Assembly (NCBI RefSeq): GCF_036346105.1
Contig: NZ_CP107811.1
Location: forward strand, 1,798,001-1,862,000
Reading direction: 5' to 3'
Length of the DNA stretch: 64,000 bases
Source: Streptomyces sp. NBC_00539
Lineage (GTDB): Bacteria; Actinomycetota; Actinomycetes; Streptomycetales; Streptomycetaceae
Both the position numbers and the translations under genes were made by a program. The notes under the pieces were generated by a model. That model was not told where the DNA came from, did no database searches, and saw only the letters and a program-made list of their open reading frames with translations. Of this stretch, positions 24,325-32,874 are shown piece after piece (within the stretch, counting starts at the first letter, position 1; every line of letters begins with the position of its first letter).

Positions 24325-25551
24325 TCAGATGGCGTCCCGCTCCACGGGGCAGCTCATGCACCGCGGGCCGCCCCGGCCGCGGCCCAGCTCGCTGCCGGGG
24401 ATCTCGATCACCTCGATGCCCTCCTTGCGCAGATGGGTGTTGGTGGTGACGTTCCGCTCGTACGCGACGACCACGCCCGGCTCCACCGCCAGCACGTTGC
24501 AGCCGTCGTCCCACTGCTCGCGTTCCGCCGAGTGCACGTCCTGGGTGGCGGTGAGCACCCGGATGCCACCGAGGCCGAGGGCCGCGGCGATGGCCCGGTG
24601 CATGTGCTCCGGCGGGTGGTCGGTCACTTTCAGCTCGCTCGCGCCGGCGCCCGGCTCGATCGTGTAGGAGCGCAGCATGCCCAGGCCCGCGTACTGGGTG
24701 AACGTATCCGCGTCCACCATCGTCATCACCGTGTCCAAGTGCATGAAGGCCCGCCGCTTGGGCATGTCCAGCGCCACGATGCTCGTCGCGGACCCCGCTG
24801 CGAACAGTCCGCGCGCCAGCATCTCCACCGCCTGCGGCGTCGTACGCTCGCTCATCCCGATCAGTACGGCGCCGTTGCCGATGACCAGCAGGTCACCGCC
24901 CTCGATGGTGGACGGGTAGTCGGCCAGGCCCTGCGACCAGTAGTGGAAGGCGCCGGAGGAGGTGAACACCGGGTGGTGCTTGTAGATCGCCTCGAAGTGC
25001 ACGGTCTCGCGCTGGCGGGCGGGCCAGCGCATGGCGTTGATGGAGACGCCGTCGTAGATCCAGGCGGAGGTGTCCCGGGTGAACAGGTGGTTGGGCAGCG
25101 GCTGGAGGAGGAAGTCGTCCAGCTCCAGCGCGTGGAAGCGGACGGAGACCGGCTCGACGTGCCGCTCCAGGAACTCGCGCTTGGTCATGCCGCCGACCAG
25201 CGCCTGCGCCAGCCGGTCGGAGGTGAGGCCGTCGAAGATCTGCCGCAGGTGATCGGTGGCGAGGGGGCCGTACTCCTTCTCGTGGAAGACCCGGTCCAGG
25301 ACGAGGTGTCTCGCCTCCGGGATCTCCAGGGCCTCGCGGAGCAGGTCGCCGAAGAGGTGTACCTCGACGCCCCGGTCGCGCAGCACGTCCGCGAAGCCGT
25401 CGTGCTCCTGGCGGGCGCGGCGCACCCACAGCACGTCATCGAAGAGGAGGGCGTCCTTGTTGCTCGGTGTGAGTCGCTTCAGCTCCAGGTCGGGCCGGTG
25501 GAGGATGACGCGGCGCAGCCGCCCGGTCTCGGAGTCGACATGGAATCCCAT
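24325..25551 (-). CDS. arcA: Arginine deiminase
   Basis: A 408-residue guanidino-group hydrolase. It shows the N-terminal [17 protein letters not shown], the Asp/Glu-rich FTRDTSAW and [21 protein letters not shown] motifs, the catalytic histidine in [10 protein letters not shown], and the nucleophile Cys in the C-terminal RCMSCP motif. It converts arginine to citrulline and ammonia in the cytoplasm. It precedes ornithine carbamoyltransferase in the same direction, giving the first two steps of the arginine deiminase route. The ATG start at 25551 fits the family's usual beginning. The third enzyme, carbamate kinase, is not in the window. Confidence 0.95.
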   Translation of the reverse strand: MGFHVDSETGRLRRVILHRPDLELKRLTPSNKDALLFDDVLWVRRARQEHDGFADVLRDRGVEVHLFGDLLREALEIPEARHLVLDRVFHEKEYGPLATDHLRQIFDGLTSDRLAQALVGGMTKREFLERHVEPVSVRFHALELDDFLLQPLPNHLFTRDTSAWIYDGVSINAMRWPARQRETVHFEAIYKHHPVFTSSGAFHYWSQGLADYPSTIEGGDLLVIGNGAVLIGMSERTTPQAVEMLARGLFAAGSATSIVALDMPKRRAFMHLDTVMTMVDADTFTQYAGLGMLRSYTIEPGAGASELKVTDHPPEHMHRAIAAALGLGGIRVLTATQDVHSAEREQWDDGCNVLAVEPGVVVAYERNVTTNTHLRKEGIEVIEIPGSELGRGRGGPRCMSCPVERDAI

Positions 25552-25618
25552 GCCCTACACGTTCCCAGACCGGACGGCCTTTTGACCCGGCGTCGGCCGG
25601 ACCCTGTCCGCGGAACGC

Positions 25619-26122
25619 TCAGCGCAGGCCGAGAAGCGCCGCCGGGGTACCCACGAGCTCGGGGGCGGACAGTCCCAGCTTGGGGGTGATGACGTTCGGG
25701 ATCCCGAAGTTGCTGCCGTCCGGCATCGACAGCGGGGCGCCCACGATCGCGCCGGGGGTCCGGGCGTGCAGCTTCGTCTCGGGGGCGTCCAGGGAACCCT
25801 CGCCGTCCGTCTCGGGGCGGCCCGCCAGGTTCGGCAGCGGGGAGCTGACGAGCGTGTGGCCGAGGTCCATGGTGACGGGGACCACCGGGAGCAGGGGGGT
25901 CGGGAGCAGGTCGCCGGTGTGCAGGCGCGGCGCCTCGGGCGCGCCCACCATCGGCACCGGCACCCCGGTGGCCACGCGCGGGGCGTCCACGCCCAGCGTG
26001 GTCTTCACGGCGTCCAGCGGGACACCCACCGGAACCGAGTCGGCCACGGCCGGGGTGGCCGCGCCGGCCGCGGCCATACAGGTCATGAGCGCCGCAATGC
26101 TTCCGCGCGCGGTCATCTTCAT
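25619..26122 (-). CDS. Secreted protein of unknown function
   Basis: A 167-residue protein with a clear signal peptide (ARGSIAALMTCMAAAGAATP, cleavage after AVADS or just before). The mature part is rich in Pro, Val, Leu and Gly, with recurring short PLLPVVPV-like and NLAGRPE-like pieces and no cysteine, and no domain is recognised. It ends 67 bases before arcA begins, in the same direction. Upstream lies a promoter-like AT patch including the palindrome CTAATTAG (26228-26235). Streptomyces encode many such exported proteins. No function is proposed. Confidence 0.7.
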   Translation of the reverse strand: MKMTARGSIAALMTCMAAAGAATPAVADSVPVGVPLDAVKTTLGVDAPRVATGVPVPMVGAPEAPRLHTGDLLPTPLLPVVPVTMDLGHTLVSSPLPNLAGRPETDGEGSLDAPETKLHARTPGAIVGAPLSMPDGSNFGIPNVITPKLGLSAPELVGTPAALLGLR

Positions 26123-26282
26123 AGGTGACGTTCCGTCCTTCCAGGGTCGCGGACATTCCGCTGCCCTGGATGAACGATCCCGCCGGTGGGTTTCCCGGAG
26201 TTCTCGGGCAAAGTTCCCCCATACGACCTAATTAGCGGCCGTACGGGGGCGGCGCCTTTACGCGTGGGCGGCGCCGTTGCAC

Positions 26283-26322
26283 GCGGGCCGGTGGTCACAG
26301 GCGCGGGCCGGTGGTCACAGGC
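26283..26322. repeat. 20-bp perfect tandem duplication covering the pnkp stop codon
   Basis: GCGGGCCGGTGGTCACAGGC occurs twice back to back (26283-26302, 26303-26322). The stop codon of the RNA repair gene (TCA on the plus strand, 26315-26317) is in the second copy. A third, partial copy follows. Confidence 0.9.
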
Positions 26323-28948
26323 GCGGGTCGACCGGCTCCGACTCCAGGGCGAGCACGGCGAACACCGCCTCGTGCACCCGCCACAGCGGCTCGCCGTCCG
26401 CCAGCCGGTCCAGCGCCTCCAGCCCCAGCGCGTACTCGCGCAGCGCGAGCGAGCGCTTGTGCCCGAGGAAGCGCCCGCGCAGCCGCTCCAGGTGGTCGGC
26501 GCGCGTGTACTCGGGGCCGTAGATGATCCGCAGGTACTCGCGGCCGCGCACCTTGAGCCCCGGCTGCACCAGCCGGCCCTTGGCGTCCCGGGCGTAGGCC
26601 TGGAGCGGCTTGACCACCATGCCCTCGCCGCCGGCCCCGGTGAGCTCCAGCCACCACTCGGCGCCCGCGCGTACGGAGTCCTCGTCGGCGGTGTCCACGT
26701 AGAACCGGCCGGTCCGGCGCAGCAGGCCGGTGCCGGCCGCCTCGTCGGCCGCCACGAGCCGGTCCAGCCAGGCCAGCTGCTCGTCGTGCGGCACCGCGGC
26801 CAGCGACCGCCCGGCCGCCGCGAGCAGCTGGAACGGCGCGAACCGTACGCCGTCCAGCCCGTCGGTGGTCCAGCAGTAGCGCCGGTAGGCCTCGGTGAAG
26901 GCGGCCGCGTCGGCGGCCCGGGCGTGCTGGCGCTCCAGCAGGGCGCCGGTGTCCACGCCCCGGGCGCCGGCCGCCGCGAGAGCGGCGAGGGCATCGGGGA
27001 AGACGGCCCCGGAGGCGGCGCCGACGGCGGCGTACTGGTTGCGGAGCAGGCCGGTGGACTTGAGCGACCAGGGCAGGAGTTCCCCGTCGATCAGCAGCCA
27101 GTCGGTGGCCAGTTCCTCCCAGAGTCCGGCGTCGGTGACCGCCGCCCGGATCCGGCCGAGGACCTCCTCGGTGACCTCGGGGTCGGTGAAGAACGGCCGG
27201 CCGGTGCGGGTGTGGACCGAGCCCGTGGGTCCTTGCGGCACCCCGAAGCGCTCGCGGGCGGCCGCCGCGTCACGGCAGACGAGGACGGTGGCCCGGGAGC
27301 CCATGTGCTTCTCCTCGCACACGACCCGCCCGATCCCGTCGGCGCGGTACTGGGCGAACGCCTCCGCCGGGTGCTCCAGGTAGCCGTCGGCGGCGGCCGA
27401 GGCGGGCGCCGGCGCCATGGTCGGCGGCAGGTACGGGAGCAGCCGGGGGTCCACCGCGAAGCGGCTCATCACTTCGAGGGCCGCGGCCGCGTTCTCCTCG
27501 CGCACGGTGACGTTGCCCAGGTGCCGGGTCTCCACGACGCGGCGCCCGTGGACGTCGGCCAGGTCGAGGGGCCGTCCCTCGTGTCCTCCGGGGGCCTCGG
27601 CGGCCAGCGGCTTGACCGGCTCGTACCAGACCTTCTCCGCCGGTACGTCGACCAGTTCGCGCTCCGGCCAGCGCAGGGCGGTCATCTTGCCGCCGAAGAC
27701 GGCTCCCGTGTCCAGGCAGATGGTGTTGTTGATCCAGGAGGTGTCCGGGACCGGGGTGTGGCCGTAGACCACCGCCGCCTTGCCGCGGTAGTCCTCGGCC
27801 CACGGGTAGCGCACGGGCAGGCCGAACTCGTCCGTCTCGCCGGTGGTCTCCCCGTACAGCGCGTGCGAGCGGACCCGGCCGGAGGTGCGGCCGTGGTACT
27901 TCTCGGGCAGCCCGGCGTGACAGACCACCAGCCTGCCGCCGTCGAGCACGTAGTGGCTGACCAGGCCGGCGATGAACGTCCGGACTTCCCGGACGAACTC
28001 CTGCGGCTCGCGGCCGAGCTGTTCGACGGTCTCGGCGAGGCCGTGGGTCAGCCGCACCTTGGATCCCTTGAGGTAACGGCCGAGCTTGTTCTCGTGGTTC
28101 CCGGGCACGCACAGGGCGTTGCCGGAGGCGACCATGCCCATGACGCGGCGCAGTACGCCGGGGCTGTCCGGTCCGCGGTCGACGAGGTCGCCGACGAAGA
28201 CGGCGGTGCGGCCCTCCGGGTGGAGCCCGTCCGTGTAGCCGAGCTTGGCGAGGAGGGTCTCCAGCTCGGAGGAGCAGCCGTGGACGTCGCCGATGATGTC
28301 GAAAGGGCCGGTGAGGTGGGTGAGGTCGTTGTACCGCTTCTCCCGGACCACCTCGGCGGTCTCGGCCTCCTCGACGGTGCGCAGGACGTGCACCTTGCGG
28401 AAACCCTCGCGCTCCAGGCCGCGCAGCGAGCGGCGCAGCTCGGAGCGGTGGCGCTGGATGACCCGGCGGGGCAGACCGGCCCGGTCGGGGCGGGCGGCGT
28501 TGCGTTCGGCGCAGACGGCTTCGGGCATGTCGAGGACGATCGCGATGGGCAGCACGTCGTGGTCGCGGGCCAGCTTCACGAGCTGACGCCGGGCCTCCGG
28601 CTGCACGCTGGTCGCGTCGACCACGGTGAGGCGGCCGGCGGCGAGCCGCTTGGCGGCGATGTAGTGGAGGACGTCGAAGGCGTCCTTGCTGACGCTCTGG
28701 TCGTTCTCGTCGTCGGCGACCAGGCCCCGGCAGTAGTCGGAGGAGATCACCTCGGTCGCCTTGAAGTGCCTGCGGGCGAAGGTGGACTTGCCCGACCCCG
28801 TTGCTCCGATCAGAACCACGAGGGACAGGTCGGTGACGGGGAGGACGCGGGTACGGGCGGCCCCGGTCTCAGTGGTGGGCTCGGTCCCGGTGGTGGTCCC
28901 GGTCTCGGTGGTGCTCCCGGTTTCGGTGGTGCTCCCGGTGGTGGTCAT
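26315..28948 (-). CDS. pnkp: Bacterial polynucleotide kinase-phosphatase-ligase (Pnkp) of RNA repair
   Basis: An 877-residue three-domain RNA repair enzyme. A Thr/Gly/Glu-rich leader made of TTETGS-like units (residues 1-29) precedes the 5' kinase with P-loop GATGSGKST near 48-56. Next is a 2',3' metallophosphatase with GDVHGC near 220, GDLVDRGPDS, GNHEN and YGHTPVP. Last is a ligase-like adenylyltransferase with the nucleotidyl lysine in EEKHMGSRA near 547. It heals and seals broken RNA, but family members need Hen1 to complete ligation. Its start overlaps the stop of hen1 by four bases (28945-28948), so the two are coupled. The leader repeat is unusual and probably disordered. Confidence 0.94.
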   Translation of the reverse strand: MTTTGSTTETGSTTETGTTTGTEPTTETGAARTRVLPVTDLSLVVLIGATGSGKSTFARRHFKATEVISSDYCRGLVADDENDQSVSKDAFDVLHYIAAKRLAAGRLTVVDATSVQPEARRQLVKLARDHDVLPIAIVLDMPEAVCAERNAARPDRAGLPRRVIQRHRSELRRSLRGLEREGFRKVHVLRTVEEAETAEVVREKRYNDLTHLTGPFDIIGDVHGCSSELETLLAKLGYTDGLHPEGRTAVFVGDLVDRGPDSPGVLRRVMGMVASGNALCVPGNHENKLGRYLKGSKVRLTHGLAETVEQLGREPQEFVREVRTFIAGLVSHYVLDGGRLVVCHAGLPEKYHGRTSGRVRSHALYGETTGETDEFGLPVRYPWAEDYRGKAAVVYGHTPVPDTSWINNTICLDTGAVFGGKMTALRWPERELVDVPAEKVWYEPVKPLAAEAPGGHEGRPLDLADVHGRRVVETRHLGNVTVREENAAAALEVMSRFAVDPRLLPYLPPTMAPAPASAAADGYLEHPAEAFAQYRADGIGRVVCEEKHMGSRATVLVCRDAAAARERFGVPQGPTGSVHTRTGRPFFTDPEVTEEVLGRIRAAVTDAGLWEELATDWLLIDGELLPWSLKSTGLLRNQYAAVGAASGAVFPDALAALAAAGARGVDTGALLERQHARAADAAAFTEAYRRYCWTTDGLDGVRFAPFQLLAAAGRSLAAVPHDEQLAWLDRLVAADEAAGTGLLRRTGRFYVDTADEDSVRAGAEWWLELTGAGGEGMVVKPLQAYARDAKGRLVQPGLKVRGREYLRIIYGPEYTRADHLERLRGRFLGHKRSLALREYALGLEALDRLADGEPLWRVHEAVFAVLALESEPVDPRL

Positions 28949-30486
28949 GCCGCCTCACCCTCCTTCGGGGTCTCGGTGTGGTCCTGGGCGCGGGTGAAGA
29001 CGGCCATCTGGGTCGGCGGCCCCACCTCGGGGTCGTCGTCGCCGACGGGTGCGTGGGCGACGGCGTAGCCGAACCGGGCGGCGACCTGCTCCGCCCAGCC
29101 GCGGAACTCGGCGCGGGTCCACTCGAAGCGGTGGTCGCGGTGGCGGACCCGGCCGGCGGGCAGCGACTCCCAGCGGACGTTGTACTCGACGTTCGGCGTG
29201 GTCACGACGACGGTGCGCGGGCGGGCCGCGCCGAACACCGCGTACTCCAGGGCGGGCAGCCGCGGCAGGTCCACGTGCTCGATGACCTCGCTGAGCACCG
29301 CCGCGTCGTAGCCGGTCAGCCGCTTGTCGGTGTACGCGAGCGAGCCCTGGATCAGCGCGACACGGGAACTCTGACGCTCCCCCAGGCGATCCAGCCGCAG
29401 GCGCCGCGCGGCGATGCCGAGGGCGCGCACGGAGACGTCGACGCCGATGATCTCGGTGAAGGCCACGTCGTCGAGCAGGTCCCGTACGAGGTGTCCCTCC
29501 CCGCAGCCCAGATCGAGTACCCGCGCCGCCCCCGCGGCGCGCAGCGCGCCAAGGATCGCCGCACGGCGCCGCGCGGCGAGCGGAACGGGCCGCTGCGGGG
29601 CCTCTTCGCCGTCCACGGCTCCCTCGGGGACGGCGTCATGGGGCTCGGTGTCCTCGGGTACGGCGTCATCGGACTGGGTGTCATCGGGCTCCGTGTCATC
29701 GGGACCGGCGCCCTCCGCTTCCGTGAGGCGCAGGAGTTCCAGGCGCCCCAGCGCGTCCTGGGTGAGCCGCTTGTGCCGGGCCAGGTAACGGGCGGTGATC
29801 AGGGCGTGCTCGGGGTGTTCGGCCAGCCATCCGTCCCCCGCGCGGAGCAGCTTGTCGACCTCGTCCGGGGCGATCCAGTAGTGCTTGGCGTCGTCGAGGA
29901 CGGGGAGCAGCACGTACAGCCCGCGCAGGGCGTCGGCGAGGCGGACCTCACCCTCCAGCACGAGCCGCACGTACCGGCTGTCGCCCCACTCCGGGAACCG
30001 CTCGTCGAGCGGTACCGGGGTGACGGTGACCTTCTCCCAGCCGAGCGGTCCGAAGAGCCGGTGCACGAGCTCGGCGCCGCCCCGGGCGGGGAGCGCCGGT
30101 ATCTCGATGCGCAGCGGCCGTGCCCGCCCGGCGAGTTCGGGCCGGGCGGTGCAGTGTCCTGCCAGCGCGCTGCGGAACACTGCGCTGAGCGCGACGGCGA
30201 AGAGGGAGGACGCCGCGTAGGGGCGGTCGTTGACGTACTGCGCGAGCGCGGCGTCCGGCGCCCCTCCCCGGCCCTTGCCCCGGCCTTGCCGCACGAGCGC
30301 GAGCGGGTCCACCTCCAGCAGCAGCGCGGCCGTGCACCGTTCGGCCGAAGCCTCGGGGTAGAAGACGTGGGCGGTGCCGTGGGAAGTGCTGAACGCCTGC
30401 GCCCTCGCGGGGTGCTTGTGCAGCAGGAAGCCCAGGTCGGTAGCCGGTTCTTCGGCCGTGCCGGTGGTGGTGATCGTCAGGAACAT
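28945..30486 (-). CDS. hen1: 3'-terminal RNA ribose 2'-O-methyltransferase Hen1
   Basis: A 513-residue Hen1. The N-terminal half is the bacterial Pnkp-activating domain, beginning MFLTITTTG. A long acidic, Thr/Asp/Glu/Pro-rich linker (around residues 255-300) joins it to a SAM methyltransferase with VLDLGCGEGHL and the metal-binding EVIEHVDLPRL. The end carries VVVTTPNVEYNVRW and the HRDHRFEWTRAEF motif with another metal-binding His. It methylates the 2'-OH at the repair junction, protecting it from being cut again. ATG at 30486 is chosen because the family usually begins MFLTI; an ATG four codons upstream is possible. It is the first gene of the pair. Confidence 0.94.
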   Translation of the reverse strand: MFLTITTTGTAEEPATDLGFLLHKHPARAQAFSTSHGTAHVFYPEASAERCTAALLLEVDPLALVRQGRGKGRGGAPDAALAQYVNDRPYAASSLFAVALSAVFRSALAGHCTARPELAGRARPLRIEIPALPARGGAELVHRLFGPLGWEKVTVTPVPLDERFPEWGDSRYVRLVLEGEVRLADALRGLYVLLPVLDDAKHYWIAPDEVDKLLRAGDGWLAEHPEHALITARYLARHKRLTQDALGRLELLRLTEAEGAGPDDTEPDDTQSDDAVPEDTEPHDAVPEGAVDGEEAPQRPVPLAARRRAAILGALRAAGAARVLDLGCGEGHLVRDLLDDVAFTEIIGVDVSVRALGIAARRLRLDRLGERQSSRVALIQGSLAYTDKRLTGYDAAVLSEVIEHVDLPRLPALEYAVFGAARPRTVVVTTPNVEYNVRWESLPAGRVRHRDHRFEWTRAEFRGWAEQVAARFGYAVAHAPVGDDDPEVGPPTQMAVFTRAQDHTETPKEGEAA

Positions 30487-30593
30487 GCGGTTCAGCATGA
30501 CTGCCGGTTCGGGCCCGGGCCAACGGATTTCGCGGCGGAGCCCAGGGCCTCCGGGCGATCTCCCCGGGCCCGAGAGGATCGCCCGGACAGCCC

Positions 30594-31007
30594 TCAGGGG
30601 TTCCGGGTGCGGGGGTTGCCGTACTGCCGGTCGGTGACGGGCTCGGCCCAGGTGGTCTCGGGCGTGCCGTCGCCGGTGCTTTCCCACATGGCGAGGTGTT
30701 CCATGAACCGGTCGGGGGCGGCACCGTGCCAGTGCTCCTCGCCTGGCGGGCAGCTGACGGTCTCGCCGGGACGGGCTTCGAGGACGGTGCCGTCGCGGGT
30801 GCCGACGAGGGCGGTGCCGGATACCACGTGCAGGGTCTGGCCGACGGCGTGGGAGTGCCAGTTGGTGCGGGCACCGGGTGAGAAGCGCACCAGGTTGACC
30901 CGCATGCGGGAGGGTTCCTGTCCGGCGACGATGACGTCCCACCAGACGTCGCCGGTGAACCATTCGGCCGGCGCCTTGCTGGTGGGCTGCTGCGTGACGA
31001 ATTCCAT
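30594..31007 (-). CDS. Cupin domain protein
   Basis: A 137-residue single-domain cupin. Cupin motif 1 is NWHSHAVGQTLHVVSG, with metal ligands His, His and a later Gln/Glu position. Motif 2 is PPGEEHWHGAA. The ATG at 31007 has AGGAGGAG five bases upstream. Proteins of this type include small carboxymuconolactone-decarboxylase-associated cupins and stress-related metal enzymes; the substrate is not deducible. It stands alone between the RNA repair pair and a 966-bp stretch without a gene. Confidence 0.85.
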   Translation of the reverse strand: MEFVTQQPTSKAPAEWFTGDVWWDVIVAGQEPSRMRVNLVRFSPGARTNWHSHAVGQTLHVVSGTALVGTRDGTVLEARPGETVSCPPGEEHWHGAAPDRFMEHLAMWESTGDGTPETTWAEPVTDRQYGNPRTRNP

Positions 31008-31973
31008 GCGGCTCCTCCTGAGGGTGGTGCGGCGGTTGACGGGCCGGCCCCGGGCGATCACGTCGCTGATCGTGCCGTGGCAGCCGGCATTGCTGCGGAT
31101 GCCGCGCGGGGTGCGGCCACGGGCGGCGTCGGTGTGGGGGATCCGCAGCAATGCCGGCGTTGCGGGCCGGCTCGAGGCGGCCGGGCACTTCCACGGAGCG
31201 GTCTGCGCGGCGCGCGGCCCCTGTCCGGGCGGTCTTCGAGGTCCGGCCCGCGACGTCGGATGCGGTGCGTCCCGAGGCGGAGTTCCCTGCGTCGGCGAGC
31301 GCCCGATGACGTCCGGTACGAGGGTGACCGCTGTCTGCGCCGGGCGGGAACGGAGCGGCCTGGCCGGTCCGGTCCGCCGGCGCGGCGACGACCGTCGGCG
31401 GGGGCGCGCCGGGCTCCGCTGGGAAGCGGCCCTTCGACGAAGGGGCAGCTGGTCCACCCCGTGGGCCACAGCGGCACCCACGAGGACGTGGCCCTGCCCG
31501 GGCGAGCGTCTCGCTCCCGCGGCGGCAGCCACGGCACCTTGGGCAGCGGGGGGGAGGCGGGGGCGGCCACCGCCGGCCCTGCCGCAGGGGGCACCGAACG
31601 GGATGGAGCGGCCGACGCCCGCGGCGGCGAGTGCGGCGTCTCCACCGACCCCGCGGGCGGCAAGCCCGCAGGGGCCGCGGTCCGGAACGGGCCGTGGCGA
31701 CGGGTCACATGACCGGCCGGGGAGGGGAAGCCGAGGGGACGCCGCCGACGCGGGCCGACGTCGAGCCGCCCCTCATGCGGGGGGGGCCGGGGCACGGCCG
31801 GTGGCGCGGCCGGGAGCCGGGAGGCCGGGAGCCCGGAGCCCGGGAGGCCGGGAGCCGGGAGCCCGGGACTCCGGCCGTGCGGCACTGCGGCCTGGCGGCC
31901 CGGCGCTGTCGGCGCGCCGTCGGTGGACCACCGGCCTGCGAGGGGGCGGCGGGGCCCTGCGCGGCAGCGCGGG
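31008..31973. other. 966-bp stretch with no supportable gene
   Basis: No reading frame here has a convincing protein on either strand. It holds an 18-bp inverted repeat (31083-31158) and GGGAGCC/GGCCGGGAGCC-type short repeats (about 31811-31873). It separates the cupin gene from the homocysteine methyltransferase gene, both leftward. It may be decayed DNA. Confidence 0.6.
31083..31158. repeat. 18-bp perfect inverted repeat with a 40-base spacer
   Basis: GCCGGCATTGCTGCGGAT (31083-31100) and ATCCGCAGCAATGCCGGC (31141-31158) are exact reverse complements. They lie 76 bases upstream of the cupin start, in a region without genes. They could be a cruciform, the ends of a small miniature element, or a large operator. 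Confidence 0.85.
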
Positions 31974-32858
31974 CTACCCCGCGCGCAGGCGCGCGGCCAG
32001 GGCCTCGATGGCAGCGGGGTCGATGCGGCAGCAGCCGCCGAGGAGGCGGGCGCCGGTGGCTCGCCAGGCGGGGAGGTCCCAGGGGGGCGGGGTGGGCGGG
32101 GAGTGCCACCGGCCGGTGGCCGCGTCCCAGACCGAGCCGTCGTTCGGGTAGGCCAGCAGCGGCTTGCGGGTGACGGAGGCGGCCGCTTCGAGGGCGGGGC
32201 CCACGTCCTGGGGGTCGCAGCAGTTGACGCCGAGCGCGATGACCTTCGGGGTGTCGGCCGCCAGGGCGAAGGCTTCGGCGAGGGGCTGGCCGGCCCGGGT
32301 GCGGCCGCCGGCCACGGTGTAGCTGAGCCAGGCGGGTGCGCCCGTCCCCGCGAGCACGCCGAGCAGGGCCTCGGCCTCGGTGGTGTCCGGGACGGTCTCC
32401 AGGGCCAGCACGTCGGGCCCCGCCTCCAGCAGCGCCTCGATGCGGGGCCGGTGGAAGGCGGCCAGCTCCGCCACGCCGAGGCCGTACCGGCCGCGGTACT
32501 CGGAGCCGTCCGCGAGCACCGCCCCGTACGGGCCCACCGAGGCGGCCACCCAGACCTCGTGGTCCGCGGCCCGGGCCGCGCGGCCGGCCGCCTCGACGCT
32601 GCGGCGCAGCAGTACGCCGGCCTCCGGCGCCCGGTACCCGACCTGGTAGCTCGCGGTGATGAGCACCTCGGCGCCGGCCCGCGCGTACGCGGTGTGGGCG
32701 GCCTCCACCTGGTCCGGCCGCTCCGCGAGCACCCGGCCCGTCCAGAGGCCGCCGGACAGGTCGCAGCCCCGGGCGGTGAGCTGGTTGCTCAGTCCGCCGT
32801 CCAAGAGCACCACCCGCTCGGCGAGTGCCGCGGCGAGCGGGCCTGACGCACGGGGCAC
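31974..32858 (-). CDS. mmuM: Homocysteine S-methyltransferase
   Basis: A 294-residue single-domain homocysteine S-methyltransferase. It has LLDGGLSNQLTARG at the N-terminus and the zinc ligand motifs GVNCCDP in the middle and GARLLGGCCRIDP near the C-terminus. It makes methionine from homocysteine, usually with S-methylmethionine as donor. A GTG start at 32858 is preceded by GGGGAGG. The LLM oxidoreductase gene ends 16 bases upstream, so the two are probably co-transcribed. The large cobalamin-dependent synthase domains are absent, which is normal for this subfamily. Confidence 0.92.
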   Translation of the reverse strand: MPRASGPLAAALAERVVLLDGGLSNQLTARGCDLSGGLWTGRVLAERPDQVEAAHTAYARAGAEVLITASYQVGYRAPEAGVLLRRSVEAAGRAARAADHEVWVAASVGPYGAVLADGSEYRGRYGLGVAELAAFHRPRIEALLEAGPDVLALETVPDTTEAEALLGVLAGTGAPAWLSYTVAGGRTRAGQPLAEAFALAADTPKVIALGVNCCDPQDVGPALEAAASVTRKPLLAYPNDGSVWDAATGRWHSPPTPPPWDLPAWRATGARLLGGCCRIDPAAIEALAARLRAG

Positions 32859-32874
32859 GGGCCGTGGCCTCCCC

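Noticed and set aside
31077-31712. A 211-codon frame in the gene-free stretch
   Set aside because: Composition is mostly Arg, Gly, Ala and Pro, no domain and no ribosome-binding site; it runs through the inverted repeat.
28978-32151. A long rightward open frame of over 1,000 codons opposite the hen1, cupin and methyltransferase region
   Set aside because: It is a GC-rich antisense frame with no domain; the genes on the other strand are well supported.
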